This document shows positions 23,001 through 36,879 of a stretch of 64,000 nt of DNA, piece by piece. The notes below the pieces were generated by a model. That model did not search any database. It was not told where the DNA came from and was given only the letters and a program-made list of their open reading frames with translations. Both the position numbers and the translations under genes were made by a program. The first letter of the stretch is position 1; the number at the start of each line of letters is the position of its first letter. This DNA comes from Ecdyonurus torrentis (Eukaryota; Arthropoda; Insecta; Ephemeroptera; Heptageniidae): NCBI GenBank assembly GCA_949318235.1, contig OX439128.1, forward strand, positions 56,505,009-56,569,008, given 5' to 3'.

Positions 23001-26000
23001 CAGACTTGCAAAGAAAAGGTTATTACACCTTATTCGCTCCAATGCAAACTTTCGCAGTTAAAGAGAATCTCAGTGCTTTCTCATCGTACTTTTTTGACTG
23101 TTAATTCGATTTTTGATTATATCTCCGAAGCTTATAAAGCTACAGGCTTGCGATTTGAACTAAAATGTAGGACTAACAGACTTGCAAAGAAAAGGCTATT
23201 ACACCTTAATCGCTCGAATGCATACTTTCGCAGTTATAGAAAACCTCAGTGCTTTCTCGTCGTACTTTTCAGACTGTGAATACGATTTTTAATGATATCT
23301 CTGAAACTAGTAAAGCTACAGCCTTGCGAATTGGACTTAAATGTAGCACTAACAGACTTGCAAAGAAAAGGTTATTACACCTTATTGGCTCCAATGCAAA
23401 CTTTCGCAGTTATAGAGAATCTCAGTGCTTTGTCATCGTACTTTTCAGACTGTGAATACGATTGTTGATGATAAATCCGAAGCTAATAAAGCTACAGGCT
23501 TGCGGTTTAAACTAAAATGTAGGACTAACAGACTTGCAAAGAAAAGGTTATTACACCTTATTCGCTCTAATGCAAACTTTCGCAGTTATAGAGAATCTCA
23601 GTGCTTTCTCATCGTACTTTTTTGACTGTGGATACGAATTTTGATGATATCTCCAAAACTAATAAAGCTACAGGCTTGCGGTTTGAACTAAAATGTAGGA
23701 CTAACAGACTTGCAAAGAAAAGGTTATTACACCTGAATCGCTCCAATGCAAACTTTCGCGGTTATAGAGAATCTCAGTGCTTTCTCATCGTACTTTTCAG
23801 ACTGTGAATACGATTTTTGATGATATCTCCGAAACTAATAAAGCTACAGGCTTGCGGTTTAAACTAAAATGTAGGACTAACAGACTTGCAAAGAAAAGGT
23901 TATTACACCTCAATCGCTCGAATGAAAACTTTCGCAGTAATAGAGAATCGCAGTGCTTTCTCATCGATCTTTTTTGACTGTGAATACGATTTTTTATATA
24001 TCTCCGAAGCTAATAAAACTACAGGCTTGCGGTTTGAATTGAAGTGTAGGACTAACAGACTTGCAAAGAAAAGGTAATAACACCGTATTCGCTCCAATGC
24101 AAACTTTCGCAATTATAGAAAACCTCAGTGCTTTCTCGTCGTACTTTTCAGACTGTGAATACGATTTTTGATGATATCTCCGACACTAGTAAAGCTACAG
24201 GCTTGTGGTTTGAACTTAAATGTAGGACTAACAGACTTGCAAAGAAAAGGTTATAACACCTTAATCGCTACAATGCAAACTTTCGCAGTTATAGAGAATC
24301 TCAGTGCTTTCTCATAGTACTTTTCAGACTGTGGATACGAATTTTGATAATATCTCCGAAACTAATAAAGCTACAGGCTTGCGGTTTGAACTGAAATGTA
24401 GGACTAACAGACTTGCAAAGGAAACGTTATTACACCTTAATCGCTCCAATGCATACTTTCGCAGTTATAGAGAATCTCAGTGCTTTCTCATCGTACTTTT
24501 CAGCCCGTGAATAAGATTGTTGATGATATCTCCGAAACTAATAAAGCTACAGGCTTGCCGTTTGAACTGAAATGTAGGACTAACAGACTTGCAAAGAAAA
24601 GGTAATAACACCTTATTCGCTCCAATGCAAACTTTCGAAGTTATAGAAAACCTTAGTGCTTTCTCGTCGTACTTTTCAGACTGTGAATATGATTTTTGAT
24701 GATATCTCTGAAACTAGTAAAGCTACAGGCTTGTGGTTTGAACTTAAATGTAGGACTAACAGACTCGCAAAGAAAAGGTAATAACACCTTAATCGCTACA
24801 ATGCAAACTTTCGCAGTTATAGAGAATCTCAGTGCTTTCTCATAGTACTTTTTAGACTGCGAATAAGATTTTTGATGATATCTCCGAAACTAATAAAGCT
24901 ACTGGCTTTCGGTTTGAACTAAAATGTAGTACTAGCAGACTTGCAAAGAAAAGGTTATTACACCTTAATCGCTCCAATGCAAACTTTCGCGGTTATAGAG
25001 AATCTCAGTGCTTTCTCATCGTACTTTTCAGACTGTGAATACGATTTTTGATGATATCTCCGAAACTAATAAAGCTACAGACTTGCGATTTGAACTTAAA
25101 TTTAGGACTTACAGACTTGCAAAGAAAAGTTAATTACACCTTAATTGCTCCAATGCAAACTTTCGCAGTTATTAGAAATCACAGTGCTTTCTCATCGTAC
25201 TTTTCAGACTGTGAATACAATTTTTGATGATATCTCTAAAACTAAAAAAGCTACAGGTTTGCGGTTTGAAATAAAATGTAGAACTAAGAGACTTGCAAAG
25301 AAAAGGTTATTACACCTTAATCGCTTCAATGCAAACTTTCGCAGTTATATAGAATCTCAGTGCTTTCTCAACGTAATTTTCAGACTAGGAATACGATTTT
25401 TGATAATATCTTTGAAATATAATAAAGCTACAGGCATGCGGTTTGAAATAAAATGTAGGACTAACAGACTTGCAAACTAAAGGTTATTACACCTTAGTCG
25501 CTCAAATGCATACTTTCGCAGTTATAGAAAACGTCAGTGCTTTCTCGTCGTACTTTTCAGATTGTGAATACGATTTTTGATGATATCTCTGAAACTAGTA
25601 AAGCTACAGCCTTGCGGTTTGAACTTAAATTTAGGACTAACAGACTTGCAAAGAAAAGGTTATTACACCTTATTCGCTCCAATGCAAACTTTCGCAGTTA
25701 AAGAGAATCTCAGTGCTTTCTCATCGTACTTTTTTGACTGTGAATTCGATTTTTGATTATATCTCCGAAGCTAATAAAGCTACAGGCTTGCGATTTGAAC
25801 TAAAATGTAGGTCTAACAGACTTGCAAAGAAAAGGTTATTACACCTTAATCGCTCCAATGCAAACTTTCGCAGGTATAGAATATCTCAGTGCTTTCTCGT
25901 CGTACTTTTCAGACTGTGAATACGATTTTTGATGATATCTCTGAAGCTAGTAAAGCTAAAGTATTGCGAATTGGACTTAAATGTAGCACTAACAGACTTG

Positions 26001-28889
26001 CAAAGAAAAGGTTATTACACCTTAATGGCTCCAATGCAAACTTTCGCAGTTATAGAGAATCTCAGTGCTTTGTCATCGTACTTTTCAGACTGTGAATACG
26101 ATTGTTGATGATAAATCCGAAGCTAATAAAGCTACAGGCTTGCGGTTTAAACTAAAATGTAGGACTAACAGACTTGCAAAGAAAAGGCTATTACACCTTA
26201 ATCGCTCGAATGCATACTTTCGCAGTTATAGAAAACCTCAGTGCTTTCTCGTCGTACTTTTCAGACTGTGAATACGATTTTTGATGATATCTCTGAAACT
26301 AGTAAAGCTACAGCCTTGCGAATTGGACTTAAATGTAGCACTAACAGACTTGCAAAGAAAAGGTTATTACACCTTAATGGCTCCAATGCAAACTTTCGCA
26401 GTTATAGAGAATCTCAGTGCTTTGTCATCGTACTTTTCAGACTGTGAATACGATTTTTGATGATATCTCCGAAACTAGTAAAGCTACAGGCTTGTGGTTT
26501 GAACTAAAATGTAGGACTAACAGACTTGCAAAGAAAAAGTTATTACACCTTAATCGCTCCAATGCAAACTTTTGCAGTTATAGAGAATCTCTGTGCTTTC
26601 TGATTGTACTTTTCAGACTGTGGATACGAATTTTGATAATATCTCCGAAACTAATAAAGCTACAGGCTTGTGGTTTTAACTATAATGTAGGACTTACAGG
26701 CTTGCAAATAAAAGGTTATTACACCTTAATCGCTCCAATGCAAACTTTCGCGGTTATAGAGAATCTCAGTGCTTTCTCATCGTACTTTTCAGACTGTGAA
26801 TACGATTTTTGATGATATCGCCGAAACTAATAAAGCTACAGGCTTGCGGTTTGAACTTAAATTTAGGACTTACAGAATTGCAAAGAAAAGTTAATTACAG
26901 CTTAATCGCTCCAATGCAAATTTTCGCAGTTATTGGAAATCACAGTGCTTTCTCATCGTATTTTTCAGACTGTGAATACGATTTTTGATGATATCTCTGA
27001 AACTAAAAAAGCTACAGGTTTGCGGATTGAACTAAAATGTAGGACTGCCAGACTTCCAAAGAAAAGGGTTTTTACACCTTAATCGCTACAATGCAAACTT
27101 TCGCAGTTATAGAGAATCTCAGTGCTTTCTCATCGTACTTTTTTGACTGTGGATACGTATTTTGATGATATCTCCGAAACTAATAAAGCTACAGGCTTGC
27201 GGTTTGAACTGAAATGTAGGACTAACAAACTTGCAAAGAAAACGTTATTACACCTTAATCGCTCCAATGCAAACTTTCGCGGTTATAGAGAATCTCAGTG
27301 CTTTCTCATCGTACTTTTCAGACTGTGAGCACGATTTTTGATGATATCTCCGAAACTAATAAAGCTACAGGCTTGCGGTTTAAACTAAAATGTAGGACTA
27401 ACAGACTTGCAAAGAAAAGGTTATTACACCTCAATCGCTCGAATGGAAACTTTCGCAGTAATAGAGAATCGCAGTGCTTTCTCATCGATCTTTTTTGACT
27501 GTGAATACGATTTTTGATATATCTCCGAAGCTAATAAAGCTACAGGCTTGCGGTTTGAATTGAAGTGTAGGAATAACAGACTTGCAAAGAAAAGGTAATA
27601 ACACCTTATTCGCTCCAATGCAAACTTTCGCAGTTATAGATAATCTCAGTGCTTTCTCATCGTACTTTTCAGACTGTGAATACGATTGTTGATAAACAAT
27701 CCGAAGCTAATAAAGCTACAGGCTTGCGGTTTGAACTAAAATGTAGGACTAACAGACTTGCAAAGAAAAGGTTATTACACCTTATTCGCTCCAATGCAAA
27801 CTTTCGCAGTTAAAGAGAATCTCAGTGCTTTCTCATCGTACTTTTTTGACTGTGAATTCGATTTTTGATTATATCTCCGAAGCTAATAAAGCTACAGGCT
27901 TGCGATTTGAACTAAAATGTAGGACTAACAGACTTGCAAAGAAAAGGTTATTACACCTTAATCGCTCCAATGCAAACTTTCGCAGGTATAGAATATCTCA
28001 GTGCTTTCTCGTCGTACTTTTCAGACTGTGAATACGATTTTTGATGATATCTCTGAAGCTAGTAAAGCTAAAGTATTGCGAATTGGACTTAAATGTAGCA
28101 CTAACAGACTTGCAAAGAAAAGGTTATTACACCTTAATGGCTCCAATGCAAACTTTCGCAGTTATAGAGAATCTCAGTGCTTTGTCATCGTACTTTTCAG
28201 ACTGTGAATACGATTGTTGATGATAAATCCGAAGCTAATAAAGCTACAGGCTTGCGGTTTAAACTAAAATGTAGGACTAACAGACTTGCAAAGAAAAGGC
28301 TATTACACCTTAATCGCTCGAATGCATACTTTCGCAGTTATAGAAAACCTCAGTGCTTTCTCGTCGTACTTATCAGACTGTGAATACGATTTTTGATGAT
28401 ATCTCTGAAACTAGTAAAGCTACAGCCTTGCGAATTGGACTTAAATGTAGCACTAACAGACTTGCAAAGAAAAGGTTATTACACCTTAATGGCTCCAATG
28501 CAAACTTTCGCAGTTATAGAGAATCTCAGTGCTTTGTCATCGTACTTTTCAGACTGTGAATACGATTGTTGATGATAAATCCGAAGCTAATAAAGCTACA
28601 GGCTTGCGTTTTGAACTAAAATGTAGGACTAACAGACTTGCAAAGAAAAAGTTATTACACCTTAATCGCTCCAATGCAAACTTTTGCAGTTATAGAGAAT
28701 CTCTGTGCTTTCTGATTGTACTTTTCAGACTGTGGATACGAATTTTGATAATATCTCCGAAACTAATAAAGCTACAGGCTTGTGGTTTTAACTATAATGT
28801 AGGACTTACAGGCTTGCAAATAAAAGGTTATTACACCTTAATCGCTCCAATGCAAACTTTCGCGGTTATAGAGAATCTCAGTGCTTTCT

Positions 28890-31800
28890 CATCGTACTTT
28901 TCAGACTGTGAATACGATTTTTGATGATATCTCCGAAACTAATAAAGCTACAGGCTTGCGGTTTAAACTAAAATGTAGGACTAACAGACTTGCAAAGAAA
29001 AGGTTATTACACCTCAATCGCTCGAATGGAAACTTTCGCAGTAATAGAGAATCGCAGTGCTTTTTCATCGATCTTTTTTGACTGTGAATACGATTTTTGA
29101 TATATCTCCGAAGCTAATAAAGCTACAGGCTTGCGGTTTGAATTGAAGTGTAGGAATAACAGACTTGCAAAGAAAAGGTAATAACACCTTATTCGCTCCA
29201 ATGCAAACTTTCGCAATTGTAGAAAACCTCAGTGCTTTCTCGTCGTACTTTTCAGACTGTGAATACGATTTTTGATGATATCTCCGAAACTAGTAAAGCT
29301 ACAGGCTTGTGGTTTGAACTTTAATGTAGGACTAACAGACTTGCAAAGAAAAGGTTATAACACCTTAATCGCTACAATGCAAACTTTCGCAATTCTAGAA
29401 AATCTCAGTGCTTTTTGATCGTACTTTTCAGACTGTGGATACGAATTTTGATGATATTTCCGAAACTAATAAAGCTACAGGCTTGCGGTTTGAACTAAAA
29501 TATAGGACTAACAGACTTGCAAAAAAAAGGTTTTTACACCTTAATCGCTCCAATGCAAACTTTCGCAGTTAGAGAGAATCTCAGTGCTTTCTCAACGTAG
29601 TTTTCAGACTAAGAATACGATTGTTGATGATATTTTTGAAACTAATAAAGCTACAGGCATGCGGTTTGAACTAAAATGTAGGACTAACAGACTTGCAAAG
29701 AAAAGTTTATTACATCTTAATCGCTCCAATGCAAACTTTCGCAGTTATAGAGAATCTCAGTGCTTTCTCGTCGTACTTTTTAGACTGTGAATACGTATTT
29801 TGATGATATCTCGGAAACTAATAAAGCTACAGGCTTGCGGTTTGAACTTAAATTTAGGACTAACAGACTTGCAAAGAAAAGGTTATTACACCTTAATCGC
29901 TCCAATGCAAACTTTCGCGGCTATAGAGAATCTCAGTGCTTTCTCATCGTACTTTTCAGACTGTGAATACGATTGTTGATGATATCTCCAAAACTAATAA
30001 AGCTACAGGCTTGCGGTTTTAACTAAAATGTAGGACTAACAGACTTGCAAAGAAAAAGGTTATTACACCTTAATCGCTGCAATGCAAACTTTCGCAGTTC
30101 TAGAAAATCTCAGTGCTTTCTGATCGTACTTTTTAGACTGTGAATACGAATTTTGATGATATCTCCGAAACTAATAAAGCTTCAGGCTTGCGTTTTGAAC
30201 TAAAATGTAGGACTAACAGACTTGCAAAGAAAAAGTTATTACACCTTAATCGCTCCAATGCAAACTTTTGCAGTTATAGAGAATCTCTGTGCTTTCTGAT
30301 TGTACTTTTCAGACTGTGGATACGAATTTTGATAATATCTCCGAAACTAATAAAGCTACAGGCTTGTGGTTTTAACTATAATGTAGGACTTACAGGCTTG
30401 CAAAGAAAAGGTTATTACACCTTAATCGCTCCAATGCAAACTTTCGCGGTTATAGAGAATCTCAGTGCTTTCTCATCGTACTTTTCAGACTGTGAATACG
30501 ATTTTTGATGATATCGCCGAAACTAATAAAGCTACAGGCTTGCGGTTTGAACTTAAATTTAGGACTTACAGAATTGCAAAGAAAAGTTAATTACAGCTTA
30601 ATCGCTCCAATGCAAATTTTCGCAGTTATTGGCAATCACAGTGCTTTCTCATCGTATTTTTCAGACTGTGAATACGATTTTTGATGATATCTCTGAAACT
30701 AAAAAAGCTACAGGTTTGCGGATTGAACTAAAATGTAGGACTGCCAGACTTGCAAAGAAAAGGTTATAACACCTTAATCGCTACAATGCAAACTTTCGCA
30801 GTTATAGAGAATCTCAGTGCTTTCTCATCGTACTTTTTTGACTGTGGATACGTATTTTGATGATATCTCCGAAACTAATAAAGCTACAGGCTTGCGGTTT
30901 GAACTGAAATGTAGGACTAACAGACTTGCAAAGAAAACGTTATTACACCTTAATCGCTCTAATGCAAACTTTCGCGGTTATAAAGAATCTCAGTGCTTTC
31001 TCATCGTACTTTTCAGACTGTGAATACGATTTTTGATGATATCTCCGAAACTAATAAAGCTACAGGCTTGCGGTTTAAACTAAAATGTAGGACTAACAGA
31101 CTTGCAAAGAAAAGGTTATTACACCTCAATCGCTCGAATGGAAACTTTCGCAGTAATAGAGAATCGCAGTGCTTTCTCATCGATCTTTTTTGACTGTGAA
31201 TACGATTTTTGATATATCTCCGAAGCTAATAAAGCTACAGGCTTGCGGTTTGAATTGAAGTGTAGGAATAACAGACTTGCAAAGAAAAGGTAATAACACC
31301 TTATTCGCTCCAATGCAAACTTTCGCAATTATAGAAAACCTCAGTGCTTTCTCGTCGTACTTTTCAGACTGTGAATACGATTTTTGATGATATCTCCGAA
31401 ACTAGTAAAGCTACAGGCTTGTGGTTTGAACTTAAATGTAGGACTAACAGACTTGCAAAGAAAAGGTTATAACACCTTAATCGCTACAATGCAAACTTTC
31501 GCAATTCTAGAAAATCTCAGTGCTTTTTGATCGTACTTTTCAGACTGTGGATACGAATTTTGATGATATTTCCGAAACTAATAAAGCTACAGGCTTGCGG
31601 TTTGAACTAAAATATAGGACTAACAGACTTGCAAAGAAAAGGTTTTTACACCTTAATCGCTCCAATGCAAACTTTCGCAGTTAGAGAGAATCTCAGTGCT
31701 TTCTCAACGTAGTTTTCAGACTAAGAATACGATTTTTGATGATATTTTTGAAACTAATAAAGCTACAGGCATGCGGTTTGAACTAAAATGTAGGACTAAC

Positions 31801-32852
31801 AGACTTGCAAAGAAAAGTTTATTACATCTTAATCGCTCCAATGCAAACTTTCGCAGTTATAGAGAATCTCAGTCCTTTCTCGTCGTACTTTTTAGACTGT
31901 GAATACGTATTTTGATGATATCTCGGAAACTAATAAAGCTACAGGCTTGCGGTTTGAACTTAAATTTAGGACTAACAGACTTGCAAAGAAAAGGTTATTA
32001 CACCTTAATCGCTCCAATGCAAACTTTCGCGGCTATAGAGAATCTCAGTGCTTTCTCATCGTACTTTTCAGACTGTGAATACGATTGTTGATGATATCTC
32101 CAAAACTAATAAAGCTACAGGCTTGCGGTTTTAACTAAAATGTAGGACTAACAGACTTGCAAAGAAAAAGGTTATTACACCTTAATCGCCGCAATGCAAA
32201 CTTTCGCAGTTATAGAAAATCTCAGTGCTTTCTGATCGTACTTTTTAGACTGTGAATACGAATTTTGATGATATCTCCGAAACTAATAAAGCTTCAGGCT
32301 TGCGTTTTGAACTAAAATGTAGGACTAACAGACTTGCAAAGAAAAAGTTATTACACCTTAATCGCTCCAATGCAAACTTTTGCAGTTATAGAGAATCTCT
32401 GTGCTTTCTGATTGTACTTTTCAGACTGTGGATACGAATTTTGATAATATCTCCGAAACTAATAAAGCTACAGGCTTGTGGTTTTAACTATAATGTAGGA
32501 CTTACAGGCTTGCAAAGAAAAGGTTATTACACCTTAATCGCTCCAATGCAAACTTTCGCGGTTATAGAGAATCTCAGTGCTTTCTCATCGTACTTTTCAG
32601 ACTGTGAATACGATTTTTGATGATATCGCCGAAACTAATAAAGCTACAGGCTTGCGGTTTGAACTTAAATTTAGGACTTACAGAATTGCAAAGAAAAGTT
32701 AATTACAGCTTAATCGCTCCAATGCAAATTTTCGCAGTTATTGGAAATCACAGTGCTTTCTCATCGTATTTTTCAGACTGTGAATACGATTTTTGATGAT
32801 ATCTCTGAAACTAAAAAAGCTACAGGTTTGCGGATTGAACTAAAATGTAGGA
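28890..32852 (+). repeat. B-sat 12-mer higher-order repeat, 2112-bp period
   Basis: Two tandem copies, starting near 28890 and 31002, shared over about 1.85 kb. For example the gaatacgtattttgatg, gattgaactaaaatgtaggactgcc and ttgcagttatagagaatctc variants match at an offset of 2112 (12 x 176). The same 2112-bp offset also links 25630-26818 with 27742-28930, so a 12-monomer register governs this part of the array although pieces have been lost or swapped. Confidence 0.85.
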
Positions 32853-32939
32853 CTGCCAGACTTCCAAAGAAAAGGGTTTTTACACCTTAATCGCTACAAT
32901 GCAAACTTTCGCAGTTATAGAGAATCTCAGTGCTTTCTC

Positions 32940-35900
32940 ATCGTACTTTTTAGACTGCGAATAAGATTTTTGATGATATTATCGAAACTTATAAAGCTAC
33001 AGGCTTGCGGTTTGAACTAAAATGTAGGACTAAGAGACTTGCAAAGAAAAGGTTATTACACCTTAATCGCTTCAATGCAAACTTTTGCAGTTATAGAGAA
33101 TCTCAGTGCTTTCTCAACGTAGTTTTCAGACTAAGAATATGATTTCTGATGATATCTTTGAAACTAATAAAGCTACAGGCATGCGGTTTGAACTGAAATG
33201 TAGGACTAACAGACTTGCAAAAAAAAGGTAATAACACCTTATTCGCTCCAATGCAAACTTTCGCAGTTATAGAAAACCTCAGTGCTTTCTCGTCGTACTT
33301 TTCAGACTGTGAATACGATTTTTGATGATATCTCCGAAACTAGTACAGCTACAGGCTTGCGGTTTGAACTTAAATGTAGGACTAACAGACTTGCAAAGAA
33401 AAGGTTATAACACCTTAATCGCTACAATGCAAACTTTCGCAGTTAGAGAATCTCAGTGCTTTCTCATAGTACTTTTCAGACTGTGAATAAGAATTTTGAT
33501 TATATCTCCGAAACTAGAAAAGCTACAGGCTTGCGGTTTAAACTAAAATGTAGTACTAACAGACTTGCAAAGAAAAGGTAATTACACCTTAATCGCTCCA
33601 ATGCATACTTTCGCAGTTATAGAGAATCTCAGTGTTTTCTCATTGTACTTTTCAGACCGTGAATACGATTTTTGATGATATCTCCGAAACTAATAAAGCT
33701 ACAGGCTTGCGGTTTGAACTAAGATGTAGGACTAACAGACTTGCAAAGAAAAAGGTTATTACACCTTAATCGCTCCAATGAAAACTTTCGCAGTTCTAGA
33801 AAATCTCAGTGCTTTCTCATCGTACTTTTCAGACCGTGAATACGATTGATGATGATATCTCCGAAACTAATAAAGCTACAGGTTTGCGGTTTGAACTAAA
33901 ATGTAAGACTAACAGACTTGCAAAGAAAAAGGTTATTACACCTTAATCGCTGCAATGCAAACTTTCGCAGTTCTAGAAAATCTCAGTGTTTTCTGATCGT
34001 ACTTTTTAGACTGTGGATACGAATTTTCATGATATCTCCGAAACTAATAAACCTACAGGCTTGCGGTTTGAACTAAAATGTAGGACTAACAGACTTGCAA
34101 AGAAAAGGTTATCACACCTTAATCGCTCCAATGCAAACTTTTGCAGTTATAGAAAATCTCAGTGCTTTCTGATTGTACTTTTCAGACTGTGGATACGAAT
34201 TTTGATGATATCTCCGAAACTAATAAAGCTACAGGCTTGTGGTTTTAAATATAATGTAGAACTAACAGGCTTGCAAAGAAAAGGTTATTACACCTTAATC
34301 GCTCCAATGCAAACTTTCGCGGCTATAGAGAATCTCAGTGCTTTCTCATCGTACTTTTCAGACTGTGAATACGATTTTTGATGATATCTCCGAAACTAAT
34401 AAAGCTACAGGCTTGCAGTTTGAACTAAAATGTAGGACTAACAGACTTGCAGAAAAAAGGTTATTACACCTTAATCGCTTTAATGCAAACTTTCGCAGTT
34501 ATAGAGAATCTCAGTGCTTTCTCATCGTACTTTTTAGACTGCGAATAAGATTTTTGATGATATTATCGAAACTTATAAAGCTACAGGCTTGCGGTTTGAA
34601 CTAAAATGTAGGACTAAGAGACTTGCAAAGAAAAGGTTATTACACCTTAATCGCTTCAATGCAAACTTTTGCAGTTATAGAGAATCTCAGTGCTTTCTCA
34701 ACGTAGTTTTCAGACTAAGAATATGATTTCTGATGATATCTTTGAAACTAATAAAGCTACAGGCATGCGGTTTGAACTGAAATGTAGGACTAACAGACTT
34801 GCAAAAAAAAGGTAATAACACCTTATTCGCTCCAATGCAAACTTTCGCAGTTATAGAAAACCTCAGTGCTTTCTCGTCGTACTTTTCAGACTGTGAATAC
34901 GATTTTTGATGATATCTCCGAAACTAGTACAGCTACAGGCTTGCGGTTTGAACTTAAATGTAGGACTAACAGACTTGCAAAGAAAAGGTTATAACACCTT
35001 AATCGCTACAATGCAAACTTTCGCAGTTAGAGAATCTCAGTGCTTTCTCATAGTACTTTTCAGACTGTGAATAAGAATTTTGATTATATCTCCGAAACTA
35101 GAAAAGCTACAGGCTTGCGGTTTAAACTAAAATGTAGTACTAACAGACTTGCAAAGAAAAGGTAATTACACCTTAATCGCTCCAATGCATACTTTCGCAG
35201 TTATAGAGAATCTCAGTGTTTTCTCATTGTACTTTTCAGACCGTGAATACGATTTTTGATGATATCTCCGAAACTAATAAAGCTACAGGCTTGCGGTTTG
35301 AACTAAGATGTAGGACTAACAGACTTGCAAAGAAAAAGGTTATTACACCTTAATCGCTCCAATGAAAACTTTCGCAGTTCTAGAAAATCTCAGTGCTTTC
35401 TCATCGTACTTTTCAGACCGTGAATACGATTGATGATGATATCTCCGAAACTAATAAAGCTACAGGTTTGCGGTTTGAACTAAAATGTAAGACTAACAGA
35501 CTTGCAAAGAAAAAGGTTATTACACCTTAATCGCTGCAATGCAAACTTTCGCAGTTCTAAAAAATCTCAGTGTTTTCTGATCGTACTTTTTAGACTGTGG
35601 ATACGAATTTTCATGATATCTCCGAAACTAATAAACCTACAGGCTTGCGGTTTGAACTAAAATGTAGGACTAACAGACTTGCAAAGAAAAGGTTATCACA
35701 CCTTAATCGCTCCAATGCAAACTTTTGCAGTTATAGAAAATCTCAGTGCTTTCTGATTGTACTTTTCAGACTGTGGATACGAATTTTGATGATATCTCCG
35801 AAACTAATAAAGCTACAGGCTTGTGGTTTTAAATATAATGTAGAACTAACAGGCTTGCAAAGAAAAGGTTATTACACCTTAATCGCTCCAATGCAAACTT

Positions 35901-36107
35901 TCGCGGCTATAGAGAATCTCAGTGCTTTCTCATCGTACTTTTCAGACTGTGAATACGATTTTTGATGATATCTCCGAAACTAATAAAGCTACAGGCTTGC
36001 AGTTTGAACTAAAATGTAGGACTAACAGACTTGCAGAAAAAAGGTTATTACACCTTAATCGCTTTAATGCAAACTTTCGCAGTTATAGAGAATCTCAGTG
36101 CTTTCTC
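32940..36107 (+). repeat. B-sat 9-mer higher-order repeat, two near-identical copies
   Basis: Two full tandem copies of 1584 bp (9 x 176), 32940-34523 and 34524-36107. The private variant tgatgatattatcgaaac lies at about 32968 and 34552, and the two copies can be read side by side with only isolated differences (for instance ttctagaaaatc versus ttctaaaaaatc). The second copy is the last complete multimer before the array ends. Such high identity points to a very recent duplication or ongoing homogenisation. Confidence 0.9.
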
Positions 36108-36566
36108 AACGTAGTTTTCAGACTAAGAATACGATTTTTGATGATATATTTGAAACTAATAAAGCTACAGGCATGCGGTTTGAACTGAAATGAAGGACTA
36201 AAAGACTTGCAAAGAAAAGTTTATTACACCTTAATCGCTCCAATGCAAACTTTCGCGGTTATAGAGAATCTCAGTGCTTTCTCATCGTACTTTTCAGACT
36301 GTGAATACGATTTTTGATGATATCTCCGAAACTAATAAAGCTACAGGCTTGCGGTTTGAACTTAAATTTAGGACTTACAGACTTGCAAAGAAAAGTTAAT
36401 TACAGCTTAATCGCTCCAATGCAAATTTTCGCAGTTATTGGAAATCACAGTGCTTTCTCATCGTACTTTTCAGACTGTGAATACGATTTTTGATGATATC
36501 TCTGAAACTAAAAAAGCTACAGGTTTGCGGATTGAACTAAAATGTAGGACTGCTAGACTTCCAAAG

Positions 36567-36580
36567 TCCAAACTTCCAAA
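36567..36580. other. B-sat to C-sat junction with a 9-bp duplication
   Basis: B-sat stops in mid-monomer at gacttccaaag and C-sat starts in mid-monomer at taatgctacagac. The 14 bases between (tccaaacttccaaa) repeat the last B bases: acttccaaa occurs at 36557-36565 and again at 36572-36580. This looks like a slippage or template-switch footprint at the join. Confidence 0.75.
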
Positions 36581-36879
36581 TAATGCTACAGACTTACGGT
36601 TTGAACTGAAATGTATCACTTTGAAATGTCGTATGAAAATTTTATAACACTTTAGTCGCAAAAACTAAAACTTTCTTACTATTTGAGAATTTTCGAATTT
36701 TCTTACCGAAGTCTATAGCATTGTAGCCCATATGAAGAAAAAAAAAGTTTGTAACTCGAGTTCTAATTGAGATGTAAAGTTGTGGTTTTGAAATAAAGTG
36801 ATGCAAAACGCTCTGTAGTACTAAATTCACCTCTAGAAACAAAATTGAGAAAAAAAAATTTCCGAAAAAAATTGTGTTT

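Larger units (their letters stand above)
14461..36566 (+). repeat. B-sat array, 176-bp satellite, forward, ~125 monomers
   Basis: Unbroken head-to-tail array. The acga landmark falls at 14487, 14663, 14839 and 15015, giving exactly 176 bp. A monomer runs: acgatttttgatgatatctc, gaaactaataaagctacagg, cttgcggtttgaactaaaat, gtaggactaacagacttgc, aaagaaaaggttattacacc, ttaatcgctccaatgcaaac, tttcgcagttatagagaatc, tcagtgctttctcatcgtac, ttttcagactgtgaat. Copies vary by about 5-15%, but multimers of 3, 9 and 12 monomers recur nearly unchanged. The first ~20 bases (14461-14480) are poorly matched to the consensus. Because 176 is not a multiple of 3, every frame meets a stop within one or two monomers. 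The many 66-131 codon frames are therefore not genes. Confidence 0.97.

Noticed and set aside
14461..36566. Possible CENP-B box in B-sat (tttcgcagttatagaga)
   Set aside because: Only the TTCG part matches; the required downstream A and CGGG positions do not. No box was found in C-sat either.
14463..36647. Dozens of 60-131 codon open frames with a shared protein-like theme (TVNTIFDDISETNKATGLRF)
   Set aside because: They are translations of the 176-bp monomer. The period is not a multiple of 3, frames close within one or two monomers, both strands give similar frames, and variation does not favour synonymous changes by eye. Not genes.
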